Source of the DNA: Neckera pumila
Taxonomy: Eukaryota > Streptophyta > Bryopsida > Hypnales > Neckeraceae
NCBI GenBank assembly: GCA_963969595.1
Contig: OZ018414.1
Span: 14,367,660 to 14,431,659 of the forward strand
Direction: 5' to 3'
DNA length: 64,000 nucleotides
In this document: piece after piece, positions 25,500 through 37,353 of the stretch
Numbering within the stretch: position 1 is the stretch's first letter
How the letters are laid out: each line of letters begins with the position of its first letter
Notes under the pieces: generated by a model
What the model was told of the DNA's origin: nothing
The model's database searches: none
The model's input: only the letters and a program-made list of their open reading frames with translations
Position numbers and translations under genes: made by a program

Positions 25500-26900
25500 C
25501 ATGGTGTAGGTGAAATTCAAGGCCCATACAATAGACAAAAAAGATTCTAGAATAGTAGTGGCTTCAATAGTGAGGTTTTAGTTGTATCACTTTAAAATTT
25601 CAAAGTAGTGTTTTCAATCTTGATACTTTAGTCATGTTGCCTCAATTATTTAGAATAATTGTGTCCACCATTTTGATATTTCTATGGCTTTGTGTCATGA
25701 ACATCAAAATTGGACTTTGAATTCATCAATACCAAATCATGATTTATGTACTTTTTAATTTTAATAAACTTATTAAATTAATATACAAATTTCTAAAGAA
25801 ATTCTTTATGGATTTTCAAATTTTCAAGTTGTTAAAAATTTGTAATACTTTACATTTTAACAAACTTATAGATTTTTTGTGCCTCAAAAAAACTTCAATT
25901 TTCATTGGTTGTACTTAAAAACTTATAGTGGTTCTTATAGAATAGACAAAAATTGTCCCAAACTGGTCATAGGTTTAATTATTGTACCTCAAAATACTGA
26001 TGTTTTATTTGTGGTGCCTCAAAATTCTATGGCTTTTTGTCATGCATCAAAATTGACCCCTATGTTTTGGTAATATAGAAAAATATTTGTTGATACATAC
26101 AAAAAATTAAACTAGTATTGACCTAATATATGTCATTAGAATAATTTGTTATATTTTAAAATTTTATGAAATTTAAAAATAAATTTTCAAAATTTTCAAA
26201 ATTTTCTTTTACAATTAGGTTTATAAAATTTTAATAGTTGAAACTAAAATGGCTCTAAGACAGTTGTGAATTTAGTCATTTAATTTTCAATGTACACTTC
26301 AAGAAAGTTCAACTTTATTGATTATTCTTAAATATTTATGTAAGTGAATATTGCGGGACCAAATTTGATAAAGATATAGACAAACAATGGTTTGAAAATA
26401 TTCTTAGATTCAAATTATATCACATTAGTCATGTGGCCTCACAATACCAAAGCAATCATGATGAATTTCCAAATTTCTTTTACATTTATAAACTTTAGTT
26501 TATGAATTTTTCGACTATGATTTGTTTTTAATTTTTTATTGAAATTGTAATATTTGAAATTTTCTATAAATAAATATTTGGCTCAACTTTCTTTATTCTC
26601 TCATTGGTTGCTTTTAGAAACTAATGGTGGCTTTTCATAGTATAATTGACTATTCAAGGTCCAAATATAGATGAAAGAATAGAATAATTAATAATGGCTC
26701 CAAGACAATTGTGAATTTAGTCATATTGCCTCAAATATTAGCCACCTTAGTTGTGGCTTTTTTCAAAGTAATCTTGGCTTGAAGTTCAATAGGCTTTTCT
26801 AGTAGCATCTCAAAATTCCATGGTTTTCATTGTCATACACCTCAAAAATTAAACTTTATATTTTTTAAATAAAGAAAAATATGAATTAAACCAATTCAAA
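25500..26900. repeat. Diverged tandem or dispersed repeat units
   Basis: A similar word order recurs at about 25660-25720, 25980-26060 and 26760-26850: GTGGC.TC, TCAAAATT.C, CTATGGCTTT.TGTCAT.CA, CAAAATT. The units are heavily diverged and the period is irregular. Confidence 0.35.
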
Positions 26901-28500
26901 CCTAAAGGTGATGACTAGAATAAACTCAAAGTCTCTAAAGATCTTGTTCAACAAGGATTCTTTTTTGAATTCCAAATCTCTATATGTGAAAAAATGTTAA
27001 AACTTTTGTGTCCAAAATCTAGAAAGGATTGTCATGAGGTTATCGGAAAAGCAAAGCCCAAGTAAGTTATTGTAAATACTTCAATAAAAACATTCATTAT
27101 TTACTCACTAATGTTTTTCAACTAAATAGAATGGCTATTTTTTCAAAATAATTGAAATATAACATTGCATTAAAAAAATGACCTCACTTGATTTTTATTG
27201 TTTCTTTATTTAAATGAGATGAACCTAAAACTACTAGCCTATGACAAAAGGACTTGAACCACAAAGTTGTAACTCTTCATTCTTAATTAGAAAATTCATT
27301 CCTAAGAAAACTTTGTAGAAGGCAGAATGTCAATTCAAAACTTTTGAGGCATATTAAATAATGGCTTGAAAAGAATTAAGGCATAAGATCTTTGTTTTGC
27401 AAGTCCCCATCTATATATGAATTGATTCAAACCTTTGCATAAGGTCTTTGAAGCATTGAAGACCAAATCAATCATCTTATTAATAAAATGGACATAATTC
27501 ACCTTTTCAACATACTTAGATGTACTTCATCTATAGTTCATATAGCTTACAATATAATTTGCTTTTGAAAACATTCATTATTTGTTCATTGGATGCCAAA
27601 CTTTCATAGGCATTGTTTTTTGTTCTTTTTCGGAATCAATAATTATGTGGCCTTTCTTTCAAGACGGTTATGAGTTTATTGGCTTCTTCATTTTAGGGAG
27701 CTTGAATTGAAAGTGACCAATTTTGAATATGCAGTTTTTGTATTTGATGGCTCTATAGAATGGATGGAATGAGATTTTGGAAACAATATAGCAGCAATGT
27801 GCAGGGCCATGATTACAATTTGGTATTTTTTCCCTTAAAAGATGGACTGGTGACCGCAGAAATCTTCCCTTTTAGTACTATGTACATCATTGATTTAAAA
27901 AATATCCAAAAGCACAAATTGAAAGTCAAACTACTATATAAGACTCCTATTTCACACAAAATTCCAAAGATGAATAGTTGCACTTCTGTCCTACATAACA
28001 ATTATGTGCTATTCATCAGTTGAAAAACGGTTGTGATGCCCTTTTAAAGGTTTAAAACACATTTATCTATTTTTTTCCACAGCTTGAAGTTGCCCACTTT
28101 CTTTTGGAGCAATTGGACATTAAATTGCCTTAAAAAAACACTACTCATAGGTGTCAAGTTCACACCTATGAGAATTCTTGTGTTAGAATTCTTTTGCACA
28201 CTCAACTTTTACTTTCCAAAGAAATTAATGAAAAAATACACTAGAAGTTATAAGTTAGGCTGTTTATTTGTTTTATTTGAATGGTGAGATCTTTGGCACT
28301 ATACGTCTTTTGGTCGCAATCTTGGTACCATCAGAAAGTTTTCTATGAGGCAAGGTGCACAAGCTTTGTTTTGACCTACGGTGTGAAATTTATGGATTTT
28401 TGGTTTATTTTTGAATTAAAATATTAGAAAATTATTTTAGTTTTAATTTTATTATGTTGTGGCAATGGCATAGGGCACTCTTGTTTTCCTAAAAATACAT
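26901..28500. other. AT-rich spacer
   Basis: No gene seen. The frames at 27760-28023 and 28084-28287 have no recognisable motif, bias or splice context. Confidence 0.45.
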
Positions 28501-28753
28501 TACACTAAATAAATAGTGAATTAGGTTGCCCCACACTAATTTCTCAACATTTGACACAATACAAATATTTATTGTTATTGTACAATCTGAATGCACTACT
28601 TTTGAATTAGTTATTGTTGTAATTGGGAACCTCTATGTGTACAAATGAAAACATTTGTACAAATATTTGTTGACTTTGATGGCTTGTAAAGTAATAAAGT
28701 AACTTTCTTGGGTAAGGCAACCTAATTGTTAAGGCTCACTATTTATAGTGTAG
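28501..28753. mobile_element. MITE, TACACTAAATA/AGGTTGCC terminal family
   Basis: TACACTAAATAAATAGTGAATTAGGTTGCC-type left end (28501-28530), with the inverse GGCAACCTAATTGTTAAG..CACTATTTATAGTGTA at the right. Relative of 19749-20016. Confidence 0.55.
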
Positions 28754-28887
28754 AAATTAAATTTGGAACTGCCACCCCTCCCCCGAACGGCCGTTTATAA
28801 ACACGAACTCAAGTCAAAGCTGCGCAAGTGAAACAATTTGCAACGACGACGGAGTGAAACCGGCCCAAATTTCCCCAACGCAAGCAG

Positions 28888-28897
28888 GTATAAAGAG
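28888..28897 (+). promoter_or_regulatory. Putative TATA box
   Basis: GTATAAAGAG lies at the left edge of a GC-richer island and about 690 bases before the start codon at 29578. Placement fits a transcript with a 5' UTR intron, but no transcript evidence is available. Confidence 0.35.
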
Positions 28898-29326
28898 CGG
28901 TGATGCAAAGCTTGCCCTCCCGAAACCTCACAGCTGGTGCGAGCCCCGATTTTTCCTTGTCGTTCAGTCTCGGCGGTATGGAATTCCACTCCGTCGACTC
29001 AATGTCCTCCGTCTCTGGCGCCTCTCCAGGCCTGCATTCTCGTGTCTGGTCCCTATAAATCTTTCTATTCTTGTAAAGATTGCCTGGAGTTTCGTGGTCG
29101 CGCTTTTCTCGCTGTTTGTCACTCGCGCTATACTAGATGATTCGTGTGGTTGAGGTTGTGCGTTTCGTCGCCTTGCGCTTCTTTCTGACGTCGGAGCTTT
29201 CATTTCGTTCCTGCTAATACTCCGCATCCTCTGATGATTCTTGTGTGGTGAATTGGTGTAGTTTCTTCTTAAACTTGGAGTTAAATGTCCAGCGAGCAGT
29301 TGTTCGTTCAGACCTGCTTTGTGGAG

Positions 29327-29563
29327 GTAGGAGATTCCGAACCCGGGAGGAGATCTTTAGACGCGCGAGGTGTGAGGAGATCGAGTTTTTTTTCTTTTTT
29401 CTTTTTGGTGTTCTTTTTTGCGTTTACAGCCTCAAAGAATGGATTCCGGATCTTGGTTCTAATGCGCCAAGATTTGTGTACTTTTACAGAATTTTTTGTT
29501 GAGTAGGAAGCGCGAGGGCTGCACGACGACGTACATCGTTTACCGAGCAGTTGCTCTTTGCAG
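29327..29563 (+). other. Putative 5' UTR intron of the CLC/HPGSFRC gene
   Basis: Donor GAG|GTAGGA at 29327 and acceptor TGCTCTTTGCAG ending at 29563, 14 bases before the start codon. The interior is T-rich (TTTTTTTTCTTTTTTC), as plant introns are. Confidence 0.4.
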
Positions 29564-29577
29564 GGAGTTCAAGAACG

Positions 29578-30054
29578 ATGGCTCCGGCTTGTGTCTGTGC
29601 ACCGTCAGGTCATAAGGGCTCTTTCCGGTGTCGTCATCATCGTGCAGCAGCGCGTAGCGTTGGAAGCGATCGAGAGAGTCGGGATACCGCCAATCAGGCA
29701 TCCGCAACTTGTCTGTGTGCGCCGACGAGTCACCCTGGTTCATTCCGTTGCCGCTTTCATCGTACTCAAGAAGCAAACTGGGGAGGACGTCCACTTCTGC
29801 CGTCAGCGCATGCGAAATCGCTTAGAATTTTGGAATTACCTCCAACAAAGCCTGCCGACGGTTATGGTTTAAAGAAAGCTGCCTTCGCCAAAACCAATCG
29901 AGGATTATCGGAATCCAAGCTTCGGTGTGAAATGAACATTGTCAAGGCCTTGCCCGAGATAGTAGCAGCAGTGGAAGATCTCAGAATTTCACCTGCAGGT
30001 TCTATGGAAATGTACGGTATTACGATCGTGGTGGTGCGCAACGCCCGTATATAA
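29578..30054 (+). CDS. Small protein with two CLCxPTxHPGSFRCRxHR motifs
   Basis: 158 residues, all in one exon in this reading. Residues 4-21 are ACVCAPSGHKGSFRCRHH-type and a second copy, CLCAPTSHPGSFRCRFHR, follows near residue 50. This Cys-Leu-Cys-x-Pro-Thr-x-His-Pro-Gly-Ser-Phe-Arg-Cys-Arg signature is known from a plant-specific family annotated as serine-rich-protein-like, whose biochemical role is unknown to me; the six-cysteine/histidine arrangement suggests metal binding, which is inference. Most relatives I know carry one copy, so the doubling is notable. The start ATG at 29578 is chosen because it opens directly on the first motif, after a likely 5' UTR intron acceptor at 29563. 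The C-terminal third has no recognisable domain; alternative splicing into exons at 30241 and 30577 is possible. Confidence 0.7.
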   Translation: MAPACVCAPSGHKGSFRCRHHRAAARSVGSDRESRDTANQASATCLCAPTSHPGSFRCRFHRTQEANWGGRPLLPSAHAKSLRILELPPTKPADGYGLKKAAFAKTNRGLSESKLRCEMNIVKALPEIVAAVEDLRISPAGSMEMYGITIVVVRNARI

Positions 30055-30238
30055 TCGTATTGAAGTGCGTTTAGTTCATCTTGAGGGGCTGTGGTAATAG
30101 ATTTGACAGAGTCTTCAGCTACTGCGCCACGTACTTGTTGGTTACGTCTTGAAGCTGGCAACGGTTAAATTTAAAAGGTTGTTCTAGCATTGTAAGGTAT
30201 GTAATAATCCAATGACAATTTCTACTGTTGTGCAGTTT

Positions 30239-30360
30239 AGCGAAGAATGGTAAGCTAATTGTAGAACAAATTCCTGGAGCAGCTATGGCGAGGGCAACAA
30301 ACAGCATCAATCAGGAAAACTCTATACCTACTGATGCCGTCACAGTCAAAGGATCCACAG
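30239..30360 (+). other. Probable exon of unknown function
   Basis: Bounded by acceptor ACTGTTGTGCAG and donor CAGAG|GTGAGA, with an open frame through (AKNGKLIVEQIPGAAMARAT...). It ends in phase 0, compatible with the exon at 30577. An alternative acceptor (TTTAG at 30240) would let it join the upstream HPGSFRC frame. Product not recognised. Confidence 0.35.
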
Positions 30361-30576
30361 AGGTGAGATTAGGTAATTCGAATAACTACAAAGATTCTTC
30401 TCTACTTAGGGTTTGATTTGCTATCGAACTAGCGATTGTTTCTTTAAATTCTTGTAACGAATTCTAGTTCAGGAGGTAGGTCATGAGAACAACAATGTTG
30501 CACGATAATTTAAGTTCTTGTGCAAGCTAGAAGACTATTACAACTCTGCGAACTGACCTTTGCTGTCGCCTCACAG

Positions 30577-30655
30577 ACCATTAATATACTGCGGTCGCAA
30601 GCCAAAGGGGCAAAGAGGCCGACCTCATACAACCGACGTCTGAGAGCTAGGAGTG
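30577..30655 (+). other. Probable exon of unknown function
   Basis: Acceptor CTGTCGCCTCACAG, donor GAGTG|GTATGT, and a phase-0 open frame rich in basic residues (AKGAKRPTSYNRRLRARS). Joins in frame to 30239-30360. Product not recognised. Confidence 0.35.
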
Positions 30656-30762
30656 GTATGTTTTACTTGCCTAGTCTCGATCTGGTTAAGAATGTTGTAG
30701 AATTAAGTGTGATCGTGTACCTGAAAGATAACTACCCGGAGCATGAAAGTATTAAGAACTAG

Positions 30763-32302
30763 TCATACAGCGAGACAAAGTCCGCTGAATTCGTCAGTCG
30801 CGTAGATCAACTATGGTAACAGTAGTTTCATGAATAATACTCCTTATAAGTTAATTAACGAAGCACGATCTAACCAACTTACCTGCTCAAATAAATGTTT
30901 ATCATAAGGGTCCTACAGCATTATTTACTACCTTCACTTTCTTTTACTGTCTTGCAGATGAAACAATTATGCTTTATCATGAATATTAAGGTATATTTAT
31001 TATGAACTCAATATCTTACTAATAAATCAATGAAAAGAGAGATTCACCGACTAATGCGGATCCGATGACTAGTACTGGTTGAAGTAAATAAATGTTTTAC
31101 GGAAGGTATTAGTAGGGATTCGTCCAAAGCATTTTTAATTCTCCTCCATATATGAAACCTGATATATTAGTGTGGGTGGTTTCTTCAGATGTACTGGCAA
31201 ATTTGCCTTGACGAGTGTGTCTTTGGATTCAACGTTCAACAGCAAGTTCAATGTACACAAGTGTTTAGTACTCCAGGGATATATGGTCTTGTACATAGAG
31301 CACGTAGTCTGTTATTGGACAGGTACTCCGAGTCAATCAATTGTTGCCAGGAACCTTTTGGTGCAGAAACTTTTTTCAGTAGCTCCGCAGGCTTGCTCAT
31401 TGCTTTAAACTACACGAGAGTAGTCACGCCTTTGTAAGCAACTTTTAAGGATTCGTTCTGTGAATACATCGCTTTGTAAGCTTATGCAGATTCATACTTG
31501 TTAATTCACTGCATTACAAAGCGCTTTGGACGCAGCTCAAGACTGATATTATCATGTGCGCAAACCAACTATGTCATTGTCAGTGTCTCATGCGCTGGGT
31601 CCTTAGAAGAGGACTAGAGACCGTAATTCTTCTCATTATAAGCTTTGGATCTAACAGAAACTTCAAGAAGTGCAAATCTGGACATTCTTGGTTGCGTTGA
31701 ATGACTTGGTATATATTACAATACAAATGTCGGGTCGAAAAGTTTGTTCTTATGGTCATGCATGTAATTTGGAGTTTACTCCTAACCTCCCTCACATTAT
31801 TTGAGAGAGTCTTAGATCTCTCAGGTCTGATCATGATCTAAATGTAATTTTGGAGGAGAGGACTCACCTATGTCAACAAACTTTCATCATGCGGGTGTAA
31901 AACCTACGATCTTTATCGGCTCTCATTTTGAGGAGAGGTTAGATCCCGAGGCTAGTCCTTTTCCAGATCCGCTTCAATCCTGCCCCGTCCATCGGTCGGT
32001 AGATCTGTTCACAAGGTCTCTGAAAATTACCGAAGGTCGGCGACCTAACCAGAAGCTCGGGCGCTACAGTGTATTAGGTGTCTTCCCGCTTCAGCTTCCA
32101 GTGCGCACCACCCGCACTGCCCCAATTCACAGTCAAGCCATGTGCAGATTTCAGATTTCAGATTGATATCATGCAAGCACACCTCGACATTTTACTAATT
32201 ACCATATCCCATCAGTAGCTCTCATTGAAATTCGGTAGCAAAAGTTTGGAGTTCTTTGTAAGTAGTTTCAAGTAGTGTAGATTTGACGATCTTCGTATTC
32301 AG
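30763..32302. other. Mostly spacer; one open frame of unknown status
   Basis: The frame 31189-31437 (begins MYWQICLDECVFGF) follows a plausible acceptor GGTTTCTTCAG and could be an exon, but its phase does not fit the upstream exon. Nothing else is supported. Confidence 0.3.
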
Positions 32303-32780
32303 CTTTGGCCGGCGCAGCCAATTTTGGGACATCCTCGACCGGTTCGAGGTTATGGCGACGACGGTGGACAACACTCCTGCAAGTTTGTTCATGCAAGTCT
32401 CGAACGGCGCCATGGCGAGCGCGAGTGTTTGCTGGAAGGACTGGCCACAGAACATGTCGTCAGGCCAACCTCCCGGCCCCGGCTTGCGCAAGAAGGTCGT
32501 GCAAGTGCAGGCGCAGGAGGACGAATGTACGGTGAGTATTACAGGGCATCGCGACACAGAGAAGGTGCAGGAGTCGGATAGCTTACCTGGCACCGCGTTT
32601 AACGTAGCAGCGGCCTAAACGCTCGTTCCGGGCTTCAGGCTCTTGGAGTATGCGAATTCGGATCCCGTCACTACCAACGGACGTGGACAGCGGAGTGCTT
32701 GTGCCGAAGGCTGCGAAGAAGGCGCATGAGACGCGCTCTATTGAGATCGGTGGATCGGAGCAGCCAGCCGCATAATGGCA
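32303..32780 (+). other. GC-rich exon-like block(s), product unknown
   Basis: Exon-like segment 32303-32529 follows acceptor TCGTATTCAG and precedes donor GTACG|GTGAGT. One frame reads FWDILDRFEVMATTVDNTPA... and is open beyond the donor to 32618. A second GC-rich piece at about 32639-32780 reads ...SLPTDVDSGVLVPKAAKK... to a TAA. More than one frame is open because of the base composition, so the frame choice is uncertain. No family recognised. Confidence 0.35.
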
Positions 32781-33544
32781 CGGAATAAGTACAGCATCAT
32801 TAATCACGGTGCTTCGGACTTGTTTGGAACAATTTAATTTGGACAGGGTGAGAGGGGAGATTTTGGCAATGCTTTTCCGAGCGCGAGAGTATTATATTTC
32901 GGGTATTTTTGGTAATGATGTGATGGCGCTTAAGTAGAACGATATTGTGACACATTGATGTCAAGATTGATGTGTAGGGAGTCAAGTAAGCAGATTGTGC
33001 TACCTTGCTGAAGAAGGATGAGTTGTGTTGGTGTTGATGCGTTTTTATACAGTGTCGCAACAAATCGCAAAACTCTGTTGTGCTTTTGAGTTACATTTGC
33101 CAGATTTTGCAGAGTGATAGAAATTTTGGATGCAATGCATCACCGAGTGATAGAATCTGATAGCTCATTAATCTTGATTGAAACAACGTAATGGCGCATA
33201 ATCGAATAATTCTACAACGCTTTAATATGTAGGCAAAAGAATAAGCAGTGTATGCTAACGTTGACCAAGGATATGTGTAAGCGACATTGATGCGTTCTTT
33301 AGGTAATTCTAAAGAGCAAAGCTGTATTGCGCCATTGATTTGCGTCATTTCAATCTCTTGCTGAGTTTTAATTCAGTGATTTCTGTGTGCTCCTTTCAAT
33401 TGCTCGCAACGTAGGCGTCAGTAAGTTAAGTCACTACGGAATGAAACAACATCGTGAACGATCTAGTGCCTGAAAATTGGCTACAGATTGTATATGCCTT
33501 GAATCTTGAAGGGAATTGCGAGTCTTGTGAATTGGAGGTCTGAA
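32781..33544. other. Spacer
   Basis: No gene seen. Confidence 0.45.
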
Positions 33545-33790
33545 ACGACATTTTGTATAGGGCAATGCCCAAGGAGGAGGGCATTGTGCAATAGAAAGGG
33601 TCGACGAGGAGGCCCTTTCTATCGCACACTGCCCATCGACGAGCGGCATTGCCCGACATAAATCACGAGCAGAAAGTTGAAATCAGATGAAAATATTTGG
33701 GATGAGAAATCCCGTTGGATGGAAAATCCGTAATGTCCGATTACGTGGTTTTGCACGTGTAATCGGGCATTACAGTCTCATTGCACCCGA
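33545..33790. repeat. Inverted relative of the 18393-18560 hairpin region
   Basis: CCGTAATGTCCGATTACGTG and CACGTGTAATCGGGCATTAC form a stem (33728-33775). Together with the neighbouring TGCCCGACATAAATCACGA it is the reverse complement of the 18400-18540 region. A second small stem, CAATAGAAAGGG/CCCTTTCTATCG, lies at about 33590-33625. Confidence 0.55.
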
Positions 33791-34910
33791 GAATCCTCCC
33801 AGGAAATGAGTGCAATTTTCTGGGAGTGGTTTACGTATGTTCTCAACACATCAATTTGGGTGTGTGTGGGTGTTAATTAAACGTTTTCAAGCAGTTCCGG
33901 AATGAAAATGATCAGGTTAGCCTTTTGTAATTTGGTACAAGAATTTGTTCAGTGAAGGTATTTTGGTACCATTTATCTCTCCTACAGACAATGAGAAATT
34001 TGAAAGTTCCACATGATTAGGACCTACAAAGTTGAAGCTACCATAATTTTCTAAGAATTTTTGTCATTTTCTAAGAAGTATTGAAAACCAAGGAAGAAAA
34101 CAAAAATGGATTCTGCACAAGTTAGATCATGGATCACATACACTCAGTTGTCCATGACATCTTGCCAGCAGACTTTAAATTATAAAGAGAAGTGCATGTA
34201 TGTTTGTGGTTTTAACCCTTAAAGCATGAGGCCTCCATGACAAAGGTAGTCACCAAAATTGCTCTGATTATTGGATTAATAGGTGCATTCTTTATTTCTA
34301 CAGTGAATAATGAAGTCATCCATTGACTACTTTTCGGCCTCAGCATCCTTCAAAGATTAAGCAGAGGTATGTGTATGTGATTTCAAAATTTTTGGATGTT
34401 CTAGATGTTTAGATGGAGGATAACTAATTTTGAAACAATTCAAAATACAAGCAAAATTATTGAAAAGATGGAATTTTGCTCATATTTGATAGTAGGGTGA
34501 TTGAGAACATTCTTGGTAATGTCCAAGAGCTCTGAAACAATGTTGTATACATTTGAGTTTTCATTAGCTACAAATCTTCACGACATAAACTATTGAATTT
34601 CAAAGTATTTTCTTCACAAAATAAATAAATCAATCAATCTTAGTTTAAAAATGAAAACAAAAAGAGGGAGAAAAAGTGACTATTTTCTTCAATTTGGTAA
34701 CAACACCTATTATAAATACATAGTAGCTAGCTATTTGCTATTCTAAGCTTTTTTTTAGAAAAAAGGATGTTAATTTCCAAAGGAGTCCAATGTGAGTTCA
34801 AACTTGATAACCCTCTACTTTCATACAAAGAAATATGTATCCTAATATTAAATTCATAATTTTTATATTATTTGGAAGGCTAATGATAGGACAATCTAAT
34901 TCACCCCCCA

Positions 34911-35090
34911 AAAAGCATCATATGGATACAATATACAAAGTTATGAAGGATAAGAGTGTTTTTGGTAGATATTGTAAATTTGTTTCTTCGAGGAAAAAAG
35001 CATCATTTGGATACAATATACAAAGTTATGAAGGATAATAGTGTTTGTGGTAGATATTCTAAAACTTTCTAAATTTGTTTCTTTGAGGAT
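34911..35090. repeat. Tandem duplication, unit 85 bp
   Basis: AAAAGCATCAT.TGGATACAAT...GTTTCTT.GAGGA occurs at 34911 and again at 34996. Non-coding. Confidence 0.7.
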
Positions 35091-35429
35091 AATAAGTACA
35101 TATTGATCTAGGAGATGTACTAGCAATGAACATCTAATTAACCTTTAAATGTCTAAGGTCTTTTTTGAACTTCTAGGAATTTGCTCTAAATTGAATATTA
35201 AACCTATTTTGATAAGTTGTATCAATTTTTAAATAAATTGTAACCGTATAGATTCAAACTAGATATGTTAGAGATTACATAGGAAATGAGAACACAACAA
35301 TATCACTTATGACTTGAAAGAGTAAAATGTTTGAACATGAGGGTGTTAAAATTGCAAAAGTGAATTGAAGTCTTTCATCCGCTTTTCACATGCCAAATTT
35401 AAAAAGTTGGTCAACAAAAAAAAATGAGA

Positions 35430-36106
35430 TTAATCCCTAAAGGACCAAACAACGTTTTTTGGCAACATAGTGATTTTGGGCAACTCACTACAAATGGAGT
35501 TTTTATTTTTTTTCTTTGAAAGTTTCACAAAATATGTGTGTAAGGAGTAGCTTTAAGGTCCAAAAGTTTTCATAATGTTGGACTACACGTTAAAAAGTTA
35601 TTGCATGATATGTGTTTTTTGTTACTCAGCGGGCAACCCGGGCAGCTCAACAAACTCCTTTAAAAATCACTTTTTTGTTTAATGAGGTGAGAGTTATTAG
35701 AAATTCCAGTTTGTGGGTAGGTATGGAGTCTCTGGATTCCAAACCTACTCACAAAGTAGAATTCCTAATAACTCTCACCTCATTAAATAAAATGGAGTGA
35801 TTCAAACTTTTCCACTCTTAAGTGTTTCCTTAGAACCACTTCCAACTTTTCATTTTTCAAAAAAGTGATTTTTGAAGGAGTTTGTTGAGCTGCCGGAGCT
35901 GCTCGCCGAGTAACAAAAACCACATATCATGCAATAATTTTTTAATTGTGTAGTCAAAAGTTATGAAATTTTTTGGACCTTAAAGCTACTCCTTGGACAC
36001 ATGTTTTGTGAAATTTTCAAAGAATAAAAATAAAAACTCTATTCGTAGTGAGCTGCCCAAAATTGATATGTTGCCAAAAAACGGTATTTGGTCCTTGAGG
36101 GGTTAA
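35430..36106. mobile_element. TTAA-flanked foldback element, copy D (nested)
   Basis: Starts TTAATCCCTAAAGGACC and ends GGTCCTTGAGGGGTTAA. Both halves match the same end of copies B and C (GGACCAAA..TTTTTTGGCAACAT..GGGCA.CTCACTAC), so the element is a near-complete palindrome of about 300-bp arms centred near 35735. Non-coding. Confidence 0.7.
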
Positions 36107-36620
36107 AAGACCTAACACACATAACCCCAATCAATTTACGGCTTCTCAAAATCTACTCTACAATTTTTTTAAATGAATTTCTAATGGGATTCCTCCTCCA
36201 AGATCTGGTGTATTTGTGGCTCATTTCCAAGAGCCCTCAACACTACGGAAAGTCAAGAGTGCAATGGATACCTTGCACAAAATCTTGAATAGAAAAATCA
36301 TAATCAACCATACTAAAAATAGATTTTTGAAGCTAAAAGTAGACTTCAAAAAGAATTTTTGAAAAATATAAATTACTGAAAATAGCAACTTGGTTAGGTT
36401 TTATTTAATTTCAAAGTTTTGTCAACACCAAAATTTGGTGCCTCAGGCATTTAAAGGTTAAGTGGCACTTTTAGAGACATGACACTTTTCAATGCCTCTA
36501 CCTCAAATGGTTAAACAACCCAATTACAATACATCTAAGACACTTGTACATAAGGATTCTCAAATCTTCATTTAGCCATAATTTAGGAACTCCTGACACC
36601 AAACTGCACCAAATCTGTAC

Positions 36621-37353
36621 TTAACCCAGAAACGCCGAGGGCGCCATTTTGTGGCATTTAGACGAACAGAAAGTGAACTACACGGAAGCTACAAGTGCTT
36701 TTTCATCTGCTTTTTGCTTGTGCACCTTGAATAGTGGGTTAGGAATAGTTTCCAATTGACTTTGCAATCATCACAGCCTTTGTCTTCATGTGAGAGAGAA
36801 CCAAAGAAAAAAAACGGGAGGCAAAATTTGCCATTTTAGTGTATTTTGCTCCTTTCTCAAAATCAGAAATTTCTCCTTGAAAATGATGTTTTGGGAGTTT
36901 GAGCCCAACTAACGAAACAAAGGTGAGCTACTCTAGTTTCTACTCCAATTGGAATTTTGGAAAAATTTGCAAAATTGAATATTTATAGGAGTTTGAAGTT
37001 TGCATGAATTTTTAATGTCTTTTATATTCTAATTATAGATGTACATGGTAAATAATTTTACACCATGATGTTTGTCCCTATAATCTGCACCCATGGTGAA
37101 ATTCTTATATTTTTTGAACTAATTTTCTATTTGATATGAATTTTTCTTCACTTTTCATTCAAAAATTCTTATAAAAATCAGTTTTTTTTTTAAAATTCTG
37201 AAAATTTTGTGAGGTGAAGAGGAAATGTACTCTCATCTGTGAAAAATAAACACAAAAAGCTTCAAGCATTTCTTGTTGGAAATCGGCAACAAACTGATTG
37301 CTCAGTTGTGAGGCTTTGAGCCTGCGGTCATAGGCTCGTCGTTTCTGGGTTAA
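36621..37353. mobile_element. TTAA-flanked TIR element, second family
   Basis: Starts TTAACCCAGAAACG and ends CGTTTCTGGGTTAA: TTAA plus a perfect 10-bp CCCAGAAACG inverted repeat. 733 bp, AT-rich, non-coding. Relative of 21166-21914. Confidence 0.7.

Larger units (their letters stand above)
34212..36461. mobile_element. Larger TTAA-flanked TIR element holding a nested TTAA element
   Basis: Left TTAACCCTTAAAGCATGAGGC and the inverse of GCCTCAGGCATTTAAAGGTTAA at the right, with TTAA at both termini. No transposase motif is visible inside. A second TTAA element (35430-36106) lies within it, so it is the older insertion. Confidence 0.45.
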
